Below are positions 36,440 to 47,167 of a DNA stretch of 64,000 bases, one piece after another. The stretch is from assembly GCF_047511655.1 (NCBI RefSeq), contig NC_133399.1, positions 3,599,333 through 3,663,332 of the forward strand. Reading direction: 5' to 3'. This DNA is from Castor canadensis (Eukaryota > Chordata > Mammalia > Rodentia > Castoridae). How positions within the stretch are numbered: the stretch's first letter is position 1; every line of letters starts with the position of its first letter. Position numbers and translations under genes: made by a program. The notes beneath the pieces were generated by a model. The model saw only the letters and a list, made by a program, of their open reading frames with translations, did not search any database and was not told the DNA's origin.

Positions 36440-37315
36440 TACACATTTTTTGGTGGAACTGGGTTTTGAACTCAGGGCTTTGCACTTGTAAAGCTGGTGC
36501 TATTCTGCTTAAGCCATACCTCCTCCTCACATTTAAGTGATGACTTCAATTTTGAGAATCTTCTCTTTTGGCAGCGCTCTGTGGTTCCACACCTCTTCCT
36601 AAAGCAATTGAAATTATTCATTGTGAATGAGAGAATGAAAATTGGATATTATTTGCAGAGTATATCACATGTACATCAGGATTGCAAAAATTCCAATGAG
36701 TTTTTGGAGAGAAGGAAAAGGTGGTTTGAAATAAAGATCCCAGAAGAAAGAGTACTGAAAGAATTAAGTGAACATACACTAAATCCTTTCTCTCCCTTGG
36801 GTGTATTGGGGTTTAAAGTTAGGGATTAAAATTTGCTAGTCACATGATCTAACACTTGAGCCATGCCACTAGTCTGTGAAATCATTTATTCATATTTGTT
36901 ATCATCTATAAATATAAGTACTGGGTACTTACAGTTGCTGAGAAGAAATGATGAATGAGAGCAACTGAATATGGTATGGAAGGGAAGATACTGGAGCTTT
37001 CCATGATACATGCATTGATCCTGAACCTTTGTAATGTTATTTGAAAATGTATTGAAGGCTTTTGATGTGCCTGCTGAGGAAGTGCTAGGCCCAAGTTCAA
37101 ATGTCAGAATCACAAAAATGAGGATGGAAGACTCTTTTGTGTTGCTACACAATTAAAATCCCAGCCACTGCGGGGGATGTTGCACAAAGATAATCAACTG
37201 GATGCCAGTCAGAGTTACTTAGTGAGACTCTGTCTCAAAATAAAAATATGGAGGGATGTACCTCACCACTGGACAGCTCTCCTAGCAATTATAAGGTCTT
37301 GGGCTAAATCCATAC

Positions 37316-37352
<37 letters not shown>

Positions 37353-37520
37353 TGAAACAAAAGAAACAAACTGCATTAACATAAATTGCAAATATACACT
37401 GCAATGTGAAAGAACATAACAAATAAAAAAATAGTAAAAAAATTTTTGATATTTTAATAGTGAAAGCAAAATGGAATACAGGGAAAGCACAATTAAATGA
37501 GATCTTTAGATACAGGGAAA
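36440..37520 (-). repeat. Duplicon 'C', inverted copy
   Basis: Reverse complement of 28490-29545 and 1345-2480. Landmarks on + are 'ctctgtggttccacacctct' (about 36580) and 'atacagggaaagcacaatta' (about 37480). The ORF at 36497-36829 lies across it and is not conserved in the other copies. Confidence 0.65.
37319..37350. repeat. (CA)n microsatellite
   Basis: About 16 CA units. The sister copy at 28645-28670 shows only short TG runs, so the expansion is copy-specific. Confidence 0.95.
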
Positions 37521-37559
37521 GCACAATTAAGTGAGATATTTAGCCAGGGACTGGTGGAT

Positions 37560-38680
37560 AATGTCTGTAATCTTTGCTATTCTTGAGACAATGCTAGGAG
37601 GTCTAGGTTGCCTACCACATTATCCCCATATTTGCCATGTATCTGCTGCTGGAAGAGCTGACATGCTACACACCTCCAGCAGCTGTGTGAAATCTTCTGA
37701 TTGCATGACCATAAGGAGGTCACATGGAAGCATCAGAAGAGGGAAATGCTAAGAAGCCTGCTGGGCATCTGTAGTGCTGGGTGGAGGGACTGTTGGAATC
37801 AGAAGCAGCAGTGGTTTTGACTGGGTCCTATCCATTCAGCAGACTGTGCTCTGATCACACTGTTGGGGCCTTAGTCTGCTGCTGCCTGGTGGGTGGCAGT
37901 GCACAGGGTCCTTGAACCCAGTCCTATGCTCCTGTGAGGTGACTTCACTCCAGCCCTCAGTCCTGCTGGGAGTTTCTGCCTACAAATCCCTATCTGGCTG
38001 ACTGAGGTGGCTGGGGATGCCACCCAGTACTTATGAAGTTTGTGCTGGGCCAGGGCGCTGCTGTGCAGTGCTCCTAACTCCTTACTGTGACCTTGCTTTC
38101 CTTTTAGTCCTTCAGGTTCAATGGAAGCATGGGCTAAACTCTATGCTCTGTCTCCTAAATCCAGTGCTTCTTAGTGCTGCCAATAAATCCCTAAATTTCC
38201 TTAATTCTGCATATTGTCATTCTTTGGAAATACAGATCCACATGTGCACGTGGTTGGCTTCTGAGTGGACGGGACACTTTTTGCCCTTCCTGACTTTACA
38301 GTTAAATGTCCACAGTTTATTTCTAGAGTATTGTTTTATAATAAAATGCTGATTAACTGAGATAGTGATTCAAGAGTATTACTCTAAAGGGAAAGACACA
38401 AAAGTAAGATGTGTAGACATCTCAAGTCAGAAAGGTGATTTGCTCTCAAATAGAGGAAAAAACAGGAGAAGAAAGAATTTGGGTTTAGACAGACATGGAG
38501 ATTGGCAAAATCAGTTTTCTCCTGTAATCATCTTGTTTGTTTCCTTGTTTTCTTTTTTTATTTTGGTGGACTGAAGTTTGAGTTCATAGCTTTGCATTTA
38601 CAGAGCAGGTGCTCAACTGCTTGAACCATATCTCCAGTCTATTTTATCTGGTTGTTTTGGAGGTGGGGTCCATACATGAA
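37560..38680 (+). repeat. Duplicon 'B', tandem copy with dead exon 1
   Basis: Direct repeat of 39180-40290 at an offset of about 1.62 kb ('gtgcttcttagtgctgccaa' at about 38163 against 'gtgcttcttagtgctgtcaa' at about 39780). At 37680-37752 it carries the exon-1 equivalent, but the ATG is followed by 'ctaaga', so the GT donor is lost. The segment upstream of this exon copy lacks the CCAAT boxes seen at 39.16-39.21 kb. Confidence 0.75.
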
Positions 38681-39149
38681 ATAAGTATATTACCTTTATG
38701 GAAATGTGATTTTATTTTCTTGGTGCAATTGATTAGATTGAAACATGAGGCGTGAGAAATTCTGGAAATGTGTTTCATTCCAGTTTCTAGAGTTTGAGCA
38801 TCAACCCTACATCGACTTCCTGTATCCTAGCCTACCTGAGTCTCTCCTCCTTAACTGACATGACGAATTTCCTCCATGGAATATTGAGTCTAGAATTCTC
38901 TGAGTAAACCTTTTGTCCCATTTTCAGGAGGAGTAAGCAAGAAGGTCACAGTAAGAGTAAGAAGCAGGCGCTCGGTCTAGAGGGCCAGGACAATTTCTGC
39001 TGAATGTAATTATCTGACAAACTAAAATATATCTCCAACAAAGGAAATCTGATTAGCAAGGGCTGCTGGATTCTTTTGTTTTCAACTCACAAGTTTAGCA
39101 TCCCCTCTCCACTCCACTTCCCATCACTCAAGGGCTTGGGAGTTAGGCC

Positions 39150-39290
39150 CTGTGTCCAGTAACCAATCAGAGCGGCTGTTTAATCGCCTGCACCTCCCGT
39201 CCAATGAGGAGCGAGAGTGTTGGGCGATTCACGTTGCCTTCCTCTTTATCACCATATTTGCCATGGCCTGCTAGTGGGACATTGTTCAGG
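39150..39290 (+). promoter_or_regulatory. CCAAT-box, CpG-enriched KZFP promoter
   Basis: Two forward CCAAT boxes lie at 39163-39167 ('aaccaatcagagcgg') and 39201-39205 ('cgtccaatgaggagcg'), 38 bases apart. There are about six CpGs in roughly 65 bases (39171-39235), a marked contrast with the CpG-poor surroundings. No TATA box is visible. This spacing and composition fit a TATA-less NF-Y type promoter as often found at KZFP genes. It lies just upstream of a first exon whose ATG abuts a splice donor. The function is inferred from position and motifs. Confidence 0.65.
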
Positions 39291-39369
39291 CTTCACAGCT
39301 CAGCAGCTGTGTGAAATCTGACTGCAGGACCACAGGGAGGTCACCTGGATGCATCAGAAGCAGGAAATG
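39290..39369 (+). CDS. Candidate KZFP exon 1 (5' UTR plus start codon)
   Basis: The exon would end with ATG at 39367-39369, immediately followed by a consensus donor 'gtgaga'. KZFP genes commonly place the start codon at or near the end of exon 1 with the KRAB A box starting the next exon. With the KRAB exon at 49248 (first codon GGA) the frame is 0, and the ATG gets A at -3 and G at +4, a favourable context. The 5' boundary is not defined by the sequence. Homologous ends with lost or weakened donors occur at 37.75 kb (+) and 21.0 and 11.76 kb (-), while the copy at 10.2 kb (-) keeps a GTGAG donor. Whether it splices to 49248 across a 9.9-kb intron is inference. Confidence 0.55.
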
Positions 39370-40175
39370 GTGAGAGGTGTCTGGGCATCTGCAGTGCTGG
39401 GTTGAGGGACTTTTGGATCTGGAAGTTGCGGTGGTTTTGACTGGGCCCTGTCATTCTGGGTCTGTGCCCTGATCACATGGCTGGGGCCTTAGGTCCGCTG
39501 GCCACTGGAGGGTGCCAGTGGATCAGGAGCATTGAGCCCCATCCTGTGTCCTTGTGAGGTGACTTAATCCCAGCCCACAGCCCTGCTGGGAGATTCTGCA
39601 AATTCCTGTCTTGCAGATTGAGGTGGTTTGGAGCCTCCTGAGTACTTATGGAGTTTGTTCCCGGACAGAGCACTCCTGTGCAGGGTCCCCAAACTCCTTA
39701 CAGGGACCTGGCTTCCCTTTGAGTCCATCAGGTTCAAGGGAAGCATGGGCTAAGCTCTATGCCCTGTCCCCTAAATGCAGTGCTTCTTAGTGCTGTCAAT
39801 ACGTCCCTTAATTTCCATGAATCCTGCACATTGCCAGAGTCATTGGAAATGGGAATCCACGTGTGCACGTGGTTGGCTTCTGAGTGGAGAGTACACATTT
39901 TTTTCCTTTCTGACTTAACTGTTAATTTCCACAGGTTGTTTCTAGAGTATTATTTTATAATGAAGTGCTGATAATCTTAGACCATGAGTTTAAGAGAATT
40001 ACTCTAGTGGGAACATCCCAAAAGTAAGGTATGTAGGCATCTCAAGGCAGAAAGGCTATTTGCTCTGAAAGAGTGAAGAAAACAACAGAAGAAATAATTG
40101 TGAGTGGACAGACATCGAGATTGCCAAGAACAGTTTTCTCCTGTGAACATCTTGGTCTTGTTTCCTTGTTACTTG
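39370..40175 (+). repeat. Duplicon 'B', right arm, start of intron 1
   Basis: Reverse complement of 9430-10225. Landmarks are 'tccacgtgtgcacgtggttg', itself an imperfect palindrome, and 'aagcatgggctaagctctat'. Minus-strand frames 39473-39673 and 39564-39746 mirror the frames seen at 9817-10080 only because of the shared repeat. Confidence 0.75.
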
Positions 40176-40179
40176 TTTT

Positions 40180-40380
40180 ACTTTGGGGGACTTAGGTTTA
40201 AAATCATAGTATTGCATTTACAGAGCAGCACTCAACTGCTTGAACAATATCTCTAGTCTGTAATGCTCTGGATATTTTGGAGATGGGGTCTCCTAAAGTA
40301 TTTTTATTAGCTGACCTTGTTTGTCATCATGACCAGTCTCCCAAATACATAGTTTTACAGGGAGGGGCTACCAGTGCTAG
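40180..40380 (-). repeat. Shared dimeric SINE
   Basis: Inverted counterpart of 9178-9390 ('gtattgcatttacagagcag'). Confidence 0.7.
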
Positions 40381-40384
40381 GATT

Positions 40385-40612
40385 TTTGTGGTCTTTTTTT
40401 GATTATACTGGATTTGAACTCAGGGCCTCATGCTTGCTAGGCAAGGGCTCTTACCACGTGAGTGACTGCTCTAGCCTTTTTATGTGATGGGTGTTTTTCG
40501 GGATTGGGTCTCAAGAACTTTTTGCTAGCATGGGCTTTGAACCAAGACCCTCCTGATCTCTGTCTCCTGAGCAGCTAGGATTACAGGCATGAACCACAGG
40601 GACCTGGGTTCT
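40385..40612 (-). repeat. Shared dimeric SINE
   Basis: Inverted counterpart of 8946-9165: 'gaactcagggcctcatgctt', 'ctaggattacaggcatgaac'. Confidence 0.8.
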
Positions 40613-43190
40613 TCATGATCTTATGGTGACACTAATGTGTGATTTGTTGGATGACTCAGGCTCAGATTTGTCAAATTCACCTTACAACAATTTACAAATC
40701 ATTTTGAAGATATTTGGAATGATTACTTCATAATCAATTTTGATGCAAAAAAAAGGTCATTTGGAAAGAGTTTGGGGGAATGTCTGAATTTGCAAAGGTG
40801 GTAATGGGAAGATGTTGGTTCTGTACTTCTTTTGTAGTGCCAAAATGATTGAAAGTGTGAGTTAATTGCAGATATTTATGAGTGTTTCAACTTCAGAATT
40901 TATCATTCCACCAATTTCCTTTTGTGTTGAGGTACATGGTTAGACAGAGTGTAATTTGTGCCAATGAAGACAAATCTGGGAGGCCCAGACTCAGAGAAAA
41001 ACAGCTTTATATTTTTCCTGAGGGGGCAAAAAGTTGGTGCATTTGGAAGGTGATTTGTGTGTGTAGTATAAGTTAAAAGTTTTGGTCCATGTGGGTTTGT
41101 AGCACAGAGATTCTGAAATCCTTGAAATTTCTGAGGCAATAGGAGTGTATTTGGTTGTTTTCCTAAGCCCCATTGAGGCAAAGTTTGTTTGCATTTATTC
41201 TAATTATTTGTCTCAGGGTGGTACTTCTGTATGACTTAAAGAAGGTGACCAGTGTGACCAGACATAGCAAATGTACTATGGCTTGTTGTCTGTTTCATAC
41301 TACGCAGAAGTTGGAGGGACTGTGCTAAGTCTGGACGGTGTCAGATTTGAATCAAAAGATAGTTGGTGTTTGAAAGTTGGTGGGTGTTGGTAGCACCACA
41401 TATTTGTTATGAGAAGTGATGACAAAATAATACAGCACAAATCATAACATTTGAGGTCTTTGGGGGAATGTTTGGTAATGTTACCAGAGTGCCCATTCTT
41501 GGTGCTTATGTCTTGTGTGAGATGAATTCAGGCAAGGCACTGGAGTTGAGCAAAAGTGTAGCATGGTTCATTAAGGAAGGAGTATATATTGAATAGACTT
41601 CATAGATAGCAGTTAGGCATAAACCATGTGGATATACTAAGCAAATCTAAAATGTTGGAAGAGATCAGGTTTCTGAAAATAAACATTGCAATTAACACAT
41701 CTCAATGTACATTGAGAAAGATAAGACAGCTCATTAAGGTCACAGGATGTCAGAAGATGACTCAGTATTTCCCTTACCTTAAAGTGGGTACATGACAACA
41801 GTTTCAGGAGCAATAGATTTTTCACAAAGACTCCAGCCCTTAAACCATATCCCTTGTGGTGAGGTTGACCCAAAACATTTTGCCCATTTTCATTATGTAA
41901 ACTTTCCCTAGTGTTCTACATTGTTAGCAGAATATTCTTTTAGGGTGGGGGTTTTAGGATTGATGCTCTGTAGAGTATGGATAATTTCAATTTGTTAGGG
42001 CATTTTAATAGTGTATGAATTTATCTGAACTTTTGTGGATGTTTGCTTATTCTGTGATTTGCCAATACATGGAATGTTCTAATTTATTACACTTGTTCAT
42101 GTAGCATTAAACAGCTTCCTTATATACTGATGATTTGTACTATACTGATGACATGTGGTGTTGATAACACCACATATTTGTTATCAGAAGTGATGGCAAA
42201 GCAATACAGCACAGGTCTTTGGGGTCTTTGGGGGAATGCTCGGTAATGTTACCTGAGTGTCCTTTCTTGGTACTTATGCCTTATGTGAAATGAATTCAGG
42301 CAAGACACTGAAGTTGGGCAAAAGTGAAGCAAAGTTCATTAAGAAAAGAGTAAACATTGAATAGACTTCCTAGGTGGCAATTAGGCATCAATCATGAGGA
42401 TATACTAAGCAAACCTTAAGTTGTGGAAGAGGGATCTCAAGGTTTCTGAAAATAAACATTGTAATTAAAACACCTCAACATGCATTGACAAAGGTCAAGA
42501 TAACTCACTAATGTCACAGGATGTCAAAAGATGACCTTAAGCTGGGTGTGTGACAACAATTTCTGGAGCAATGGATCTTTAACAAAGACTCCAGACCATA
42601 AACCATATTCCTGGTGGTCAGGTTGACCAAAAAGATTTTGCTCATTTTAATTATGTAAAGTTGCCCTAGTGTTTTTCCCTGTCAGCAGAATATTCTTTTA
42701 GGGTAGGAGTTGGGGGATTGGTGCTCTGTAGATTATGCGTAAGTTAAATTTACTAGGAAGTTTTGATAGTGCATGAATTTATCTGATGTTTTATGGATGT
42801 TTGCTTATTCTGTGATTTTCCAGTACATGGAAAATCACACTTTTCCATTCAGAATTAAACAACTTCATTGTATGCTGTTGCTTGCACTACACTGATAGCC
42901 TGGGGTGTTGAGTATTTCTGCTACTTTTTCCTTCACGTTACTCTTACCCCTATCTCACCCTTTCCCCTCTGCCTGTCATTCTTTTGCTGTTTCTTTTTTC
43001 TGTGTAAATGGTGTTCTATTAATTTGAAGTTTAGATGGTTATTATAAGTTCAGCAAAATCTTGTGTTGTGTATTCAGCTGGTGTAGTACAATCTTGCTGA
43101 AATCCTTTACCTATTTATTTGCTTATTTATCATTCAGAGTCTTGTGATTGCTAAGGCAAGCACTAGACCACTTGAGCCACTTTGCCAACT
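40613..43190 (-). repeat. Duplicon 'A', right arm of inverted duplication
   Basis: Reverse complement of 7084-8945, about 700 bases longer because one block is present twice (41394-42890). Landmarks are 'gacagagtgtaatttgtgcc' (about 40945), 'ccatttacacagaaaa' (minus strand, about 43010) and the closing ID-like SINE half (about 43135-43185). Confidence 0.8.
41394..42890 (+). repeat. Direct tandem duplication, period about 774
   Basis: Block 1 starts at 41394 and block 2 at 42168, both with 'caccacatatttgttat'. Successive landmarks keep the spacing: 'gggggaatg' plus 'ggtaatgttacc', 'gaatagacttc', 'tctgaaaataaacattg', and 'agcagaatattcttttaggg' with 'ggatgtttgcttattctgtg'. By eye they are roughly 80-85% alike. 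The left arm (7390-8170) holds only one such block. Confidence 0.85.
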
Positions 43191-43194
43191 AAAT

Positions 43195-43660
43195 TCTTTA
43201 CTTGCAGTAGGATGTTGTTTATGTAATTTGCTTCAGAACACTGTCCTCTTTTCATACTTAAGTTGTTCACATTCATCCCAATAACATTTCCCAGAATGTT
43301 ATCTATAACATTATTATCTATAACATTATTAATTCTTAGATTAATTGGTGTTACTTTTATGGGAACAAGTAGTAAGAATTTGTAATGGGAAGTGCTAGAA
43401 TCCCAGTATATAACATAAAATAATTGGGACCAGATACTAATTAGGGTTTGTGTTCTACTCTCAATTAAAAAATATTTCCAATGAGTTGTCAGGAGTACTA
43501 TGTAATTTGTGAATGTACATGGTAAATGAGAGTGTGATGACCTGGAAGTGAAGTAAGCACTTGGAGGACCCATCGTCATGTGACTTTCTTGAAAAGACAG
43601 TCTCTACCTCAACTGCTGTGACTTTCACAGTTCTTCTTGTAGATGGTGTGGGCTGTGGTT
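43195..43660 (+). repeat. Pre-KRAB intron duplicon
   Basis: Same strand as 48800-49247 and inverted relative to 21980-22420. It shares 'aatttgcttcagaacactgt', 'aaatgagagtgtgatgacc' and 'ctgctgtgactttcacagtt'. It leads into a KRAB exon remnant exactly as the 48.8-kb copy leads into the intact exon. The minus-strand ORF 43163-43579 is incidental. Confidence 0.75.
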
Positions 43661-43690
43661 GGAGCCACTGACCTTTGAGCATGTGTGGCC
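43661..43690 (+). pseudogene. KRAB A exon remnant
   Basis: 'cactgacctttgagcatgtg' matches the start of the KRAB A exon at 49248, with codon 'GAT' of FEDV changed to 'CAT'. Homology ends after about 30 bases. From 43750 to 43830 a finger-like stretch ('DVGKGLSFPQ', 'MHNGMKPF') follows, suggesting a deletion that joined the KRAB start to part of a finger exon. The same broken structure is seen inverted at 21.8-22.0 kb. Confidence 0.7.
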
Positions 43691-43829
43691 ACTTATACTT
43701 GGCTTGGTTTCCTCACAGATAGGATAGATGATTTTCTCAAGAGAAAATTTGACTAAAAGAGATGTGGGAAAGGGTTTATCTTTCCCACAAATGGAAATGC
43801 ACAATGGAATGAAACCTTTCATTGTACTT

Positions 43830-43970
43830 GGTGTGACAAACATCTTCAGTAAAGGCAGACAGGTGACAGGTTTGAGGTCCATCAAGCAATACAGCAAGTC
43901 CAGGGCAGCCTGGACTAAATAGGAAGACCCTGTTTCAATGACTAACACACAAAATCTTTTAAAAACAAGA
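43830..43970 (+). repeat. B1-like SINE
   Basis: 'gggcagcctggactaaatag' and 'aagaccctgtttcaatgact', ending A-rich. Orthologous insertion with 21660-21815. Confidence 0.7.
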
Positions 43971-44269
43971 AAAGTCCAGTGAAAATTATGCATGTAGATG
44001 AATGCTGTTTGCATAATATGAGCAAATTATAAATTTGTGCAGAATGTTCCATGGAACACAACCAAGCTACAAGTGTATTTTTCATCATTCTGGTTCCTAC
44101 TTATACACCCAGCTGCAATAGAACCTGGGGCAGGAGGACTGCTAACATACACAGTTGGACATTGGCAGCACCCTACTTCAAATAATAACAGCTTAATAAA
44201 AGAAAGTACATGGATGAATGGGACATAACTTTGTTAGTTATGTTTGAGTTTCATGGATACTGTCTTTTA

Positions 44270-44374
44270 AAAAATACATAATGCTTCAGGAATTTGCATG
44301 TCATCCTTGTGCATGGCCACGTTAATCTTCTCTGCACCATTCCATTTTCAGTATATGTGCTGCTTAAGTGAATA
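44270..44374 (-). pseudogene. RNU6: U6 snRNA pseudogene
   Basis: Minus-strand copy of U6: 'aagcagcacatatactgaaa' near the 5' end, then 'gcagagaagattaacgtggc', 'caaggatgacatgcaaattc' and 'ctgaagcattatg'. It is closer to the functional U6 sequence than the 21.2-kb copy but has several changes in conserved positions (for example 'cttaagc' for the 5' 'cttcggc'). It is flanked on the KRAB-remnant side by the same B1-like element as its inverted partner. Confidence 0.9.
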
Positions 44375-46205
44375 TCATACTATTATAAACAGATCAGTTG
44401 ATAAGGTGTTTCTACTTTGATTTATATCTGTGTTCATTAATCAGTGAATTAAAATAGGTTTTTCAAAATTTTCCAGTAGATTTTAATTTTATGCAACATT
44501 TGAGAATTTGTCCTTAACATGTTTTGTTACCAATGACCCAAATGGAAAGAGATTTCCTCTGTCACCTGCATATCTGACCAGTTTCCAACCACATGTAGCT
44601 CTGCCCTAATCTCCCCTGAGACCTTTCCCTTATTGCTAGACCAGCACTCCAGGGCAACACTCACTGGATCAGAAACTGACCCTTATTATTAGTTCCCAGA
44701 GATAGGACAATGAAGGGACCTCTCAGTGATAAAGTTCCCAGACTCAGCAGCTTACCAACATGGGCTGCCACCACTGCACCTTGACTGAATGCCTAGAAGT
44801 AGAGAGAAGTTTCCTATTGCCAGCATGCTTTGTGAGGCTCTTGCTTTCTTTACTCAGTTCTGCTCTTGATCCTATGTATTCCACAGGCTTATGCTTTTTC
44901 CCCTCCCTCTCTCCTGATCTCCAATTTTCTATTGTGTATAGGGTGTTGTGCACTACTGAACCTTTCCATTTTTCTGGCTTTATGCCTCTGAGGTACTAAT
45001 AATTCACTGATGCACTAGTCTAGTCCACTATCTTACATTTATTAATGACTTGTGCAGATACTGATCCCTCCCTCCAATCATGTTTTCATGCTCTGTGCTT
45101 TATGTATGATTGATATGCTGTTGTTTCATTTGTTTTTCTTTGTTGTTTTGTCTGTATTAGAAACATTTTCTTTGTTGGTGGAGTGGTTCAAGTGGTATAG
45201 CACCTGCCTAGCAATCTTGCAGTTCTGAGTTCAAATCCCAATACTGCCAGGAAATTAAAAAGAAATATTTTCTTCATAGTTACCATGTATTATAGCTACT
45301 CAAAATTTAGCAAACTCCGCTAAATTTGAATATCAAGACAATTTCCTTTTTTACCCTTCCCACTACACATTCAATATTATTCCTGTCTCACTTTATGTCT
45401 CTCTATACTTTGTATCCATTAAGAAACAGTATAAGTCTATTTGGTTTTCATGTTTGTTTCTCACTTACTGAAGTTAAAAATTTTTTTTGATCATCCTGGT
45501 GTTTCAACTCAGGGCCTTACATTTTCTAGGCAGGGACTCTAGCACTTGACCCACTCTGCCAGCCATGAAGTTAAAATATTTTTACACTCTGCCTTACAGC
45601 ATTTGAGTACTCTAAATATACCTTTACCCAGTGGGATTAATGCCATTTTCATACCTTTTTAAGGTTACTTTGTTTAATTCTAACAACTGTTACCATTTTA
45701 GTTAAGGCTGATCTCGTAGTGATGAACTTCTTCATCTTTTGTATGCAAGGCCTGTACCAGGAAATGAAATAGGGCCTGATGTCATACTTCAAGGAGGTTG
45801 AATGAGAAAGTTGGCCCAGACTTTCTGAGTCCTTATTACACAATCTACCCATTTTCAGCCAAGTAAGTTAAAATGTGCCAACACAGGGGATGCAATTATT
45901 ACATACATGTAGAAATAGGAGTTACATACAAACAATATTCTACACAAGAATCAAGATGGACTAAAGCCAAACCTATATCTACCTCAGCAAAGCAGACTGC
46001 TTTATCCAAGGCCACAATAAAATGTCCATTCTAAGGTTATACATATTCCATAGCTTTACACACCCTACATGGATACACCACACAGACCATAAGTCTCTGT
46101 GTTGGGTTAAGAGCAGGTAAGGATTTAGCTTTGGGAGATTGCCATACTCTGGTGTCTCTCCTTCAGTGACTGAAATGAACTCTCCTCCTGCCCCTTTGTA
46201 TTTGC
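44375..46205. other. Unassigned, two ID-like SINE halves
   Basis: A sense ID-like half at about 45165-45255 ('ggtggagtggttcaagtggt') and an antisense one at about 45480-45570. Otherwise no gene or duplicon recognised. Confidence 0.5.
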
Positions 46206-46220
46206 CAGCAGGGAACTCTT
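46206..46220. repeat. Target-site duplication, left copy
   Basis: 'cagcagggaactctt', identical to 47168-47182. Confidence 0.9.
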
Positions 46221-47167
46221 TTTTTTTTTTTTTTCATTTTTCTTTTATTATTCATATGTGCATACAAGGCTTGGTTTATTTCTCCCCCCTGCCCCCACCC
46301 CCTCCCTTACCACCCACTCCACCCCCTCCCGCTCCCCCCCTCAATACCCAGCAGAAACTATTTTGCCCTTATCTCTAATTTTGTTGTAGAGAGAGTATAA
46401 GCAATAATAGGAAGGAACAAGGGGTTTTGCTGGTTGAGATAAAGATAGCTATACAGGGCATTGACTCACATTGATTTCCTGTGCGTGGGTGTTACCTTCT
46501 AGGTTAATTCTTTTTGATCTAACCTTTTCTCTAGTACCTGGTCCCCTTTTCCTATTGGCCTCAGTTGCTTTAAGGTATCTGCTTTAGTTTCTCTGCATTA
46601 AGGGCAACAAATGCTAGCTAGTTTTTTAGGTGTCTTACCTATCCTCACCCCTCCCTTGTGTGCTCTCGCTTTTATCATGTGCTCATAGTCCAATCCCCTT
46701 GTTGTGTTTGCCCTTGATCTAATGTCCACATATGAGGGAGAACATACGATTTTTGGTCTTTTGGGCCAGGCTAACCTCACTCAGAATGATGTTCTCCAAT
46801 TCCATCCATTTACCAGCGAATGATAACATTTCGTTCTTCTTCATGGCTGCATAAAATTCCATTGTGTATAGATACCACATTTTCTTAATCCATTCGTCAG
46901 TGGTGGGGCATCTTGGCTGTTTCCATAACTTGGCTATTGTGAATAGTGCCGCAATAAACATGGATGTGCAGGTGCCTCTGGAGTAACAGTCTTTTGGGTA
47001 TATCCCCAAGAGTGGTATTGCTGGATCAAATGGTAGATCGATGTCCAGCTTTTTAAGTAGCCTCCAAATTTTTTTCCAGAGTGGTTGTACTAGTCTACAT
47101 TCCCACCAACAGTGTAAGAGGGTTCCTTTTTCCCCGCATCCTCGCCAACACCTGTTGTTGGTGGTGT
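46221..47167 (-). mobile_element. Young 5'-truncated LINE-1
   Basis: Minus-strand insertion of about 947 bp: a poly(A) tail (T-run at 46221 onward), 3' UTR with its C-rich tract at 46283-46345, and the last part of ORF2 (96-residue frame at 46719-47009 ending 'LICGH', as in the 58-kb copy). Perfect 15-base target-site duplications flank it. By eye only a handful of bases differ from 57789-58733, so it belongs to the same recent subfamily. It lies in the putative first intron of the KZFP gene, antisense to it. Confidence 0.95.

Noticed and set aside
36497..36829. 110-codon plus-strand ORF
   Set aside because: Covers an antisense SINE half and duplicon C; not conserved in the paralogous copies.
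37263..37524. ORFs with a Cys-Val repeat
   Set aside because: Translation of the (CA)n microsatellite.
43163..43579. 138-codon minus-strand ORF
   Set aside because: Lies in the pre-KRAB intron duplicon and is not kept open in the 21.9-kb or 48.9-kb copies.
45165..45255. tRNA-like sequence
   Set aside because: Has A- and B-box-like motifs but belongs to the ID-like SINE half; no tRNA cloverleaf gene is supported here or in the other SINEs.
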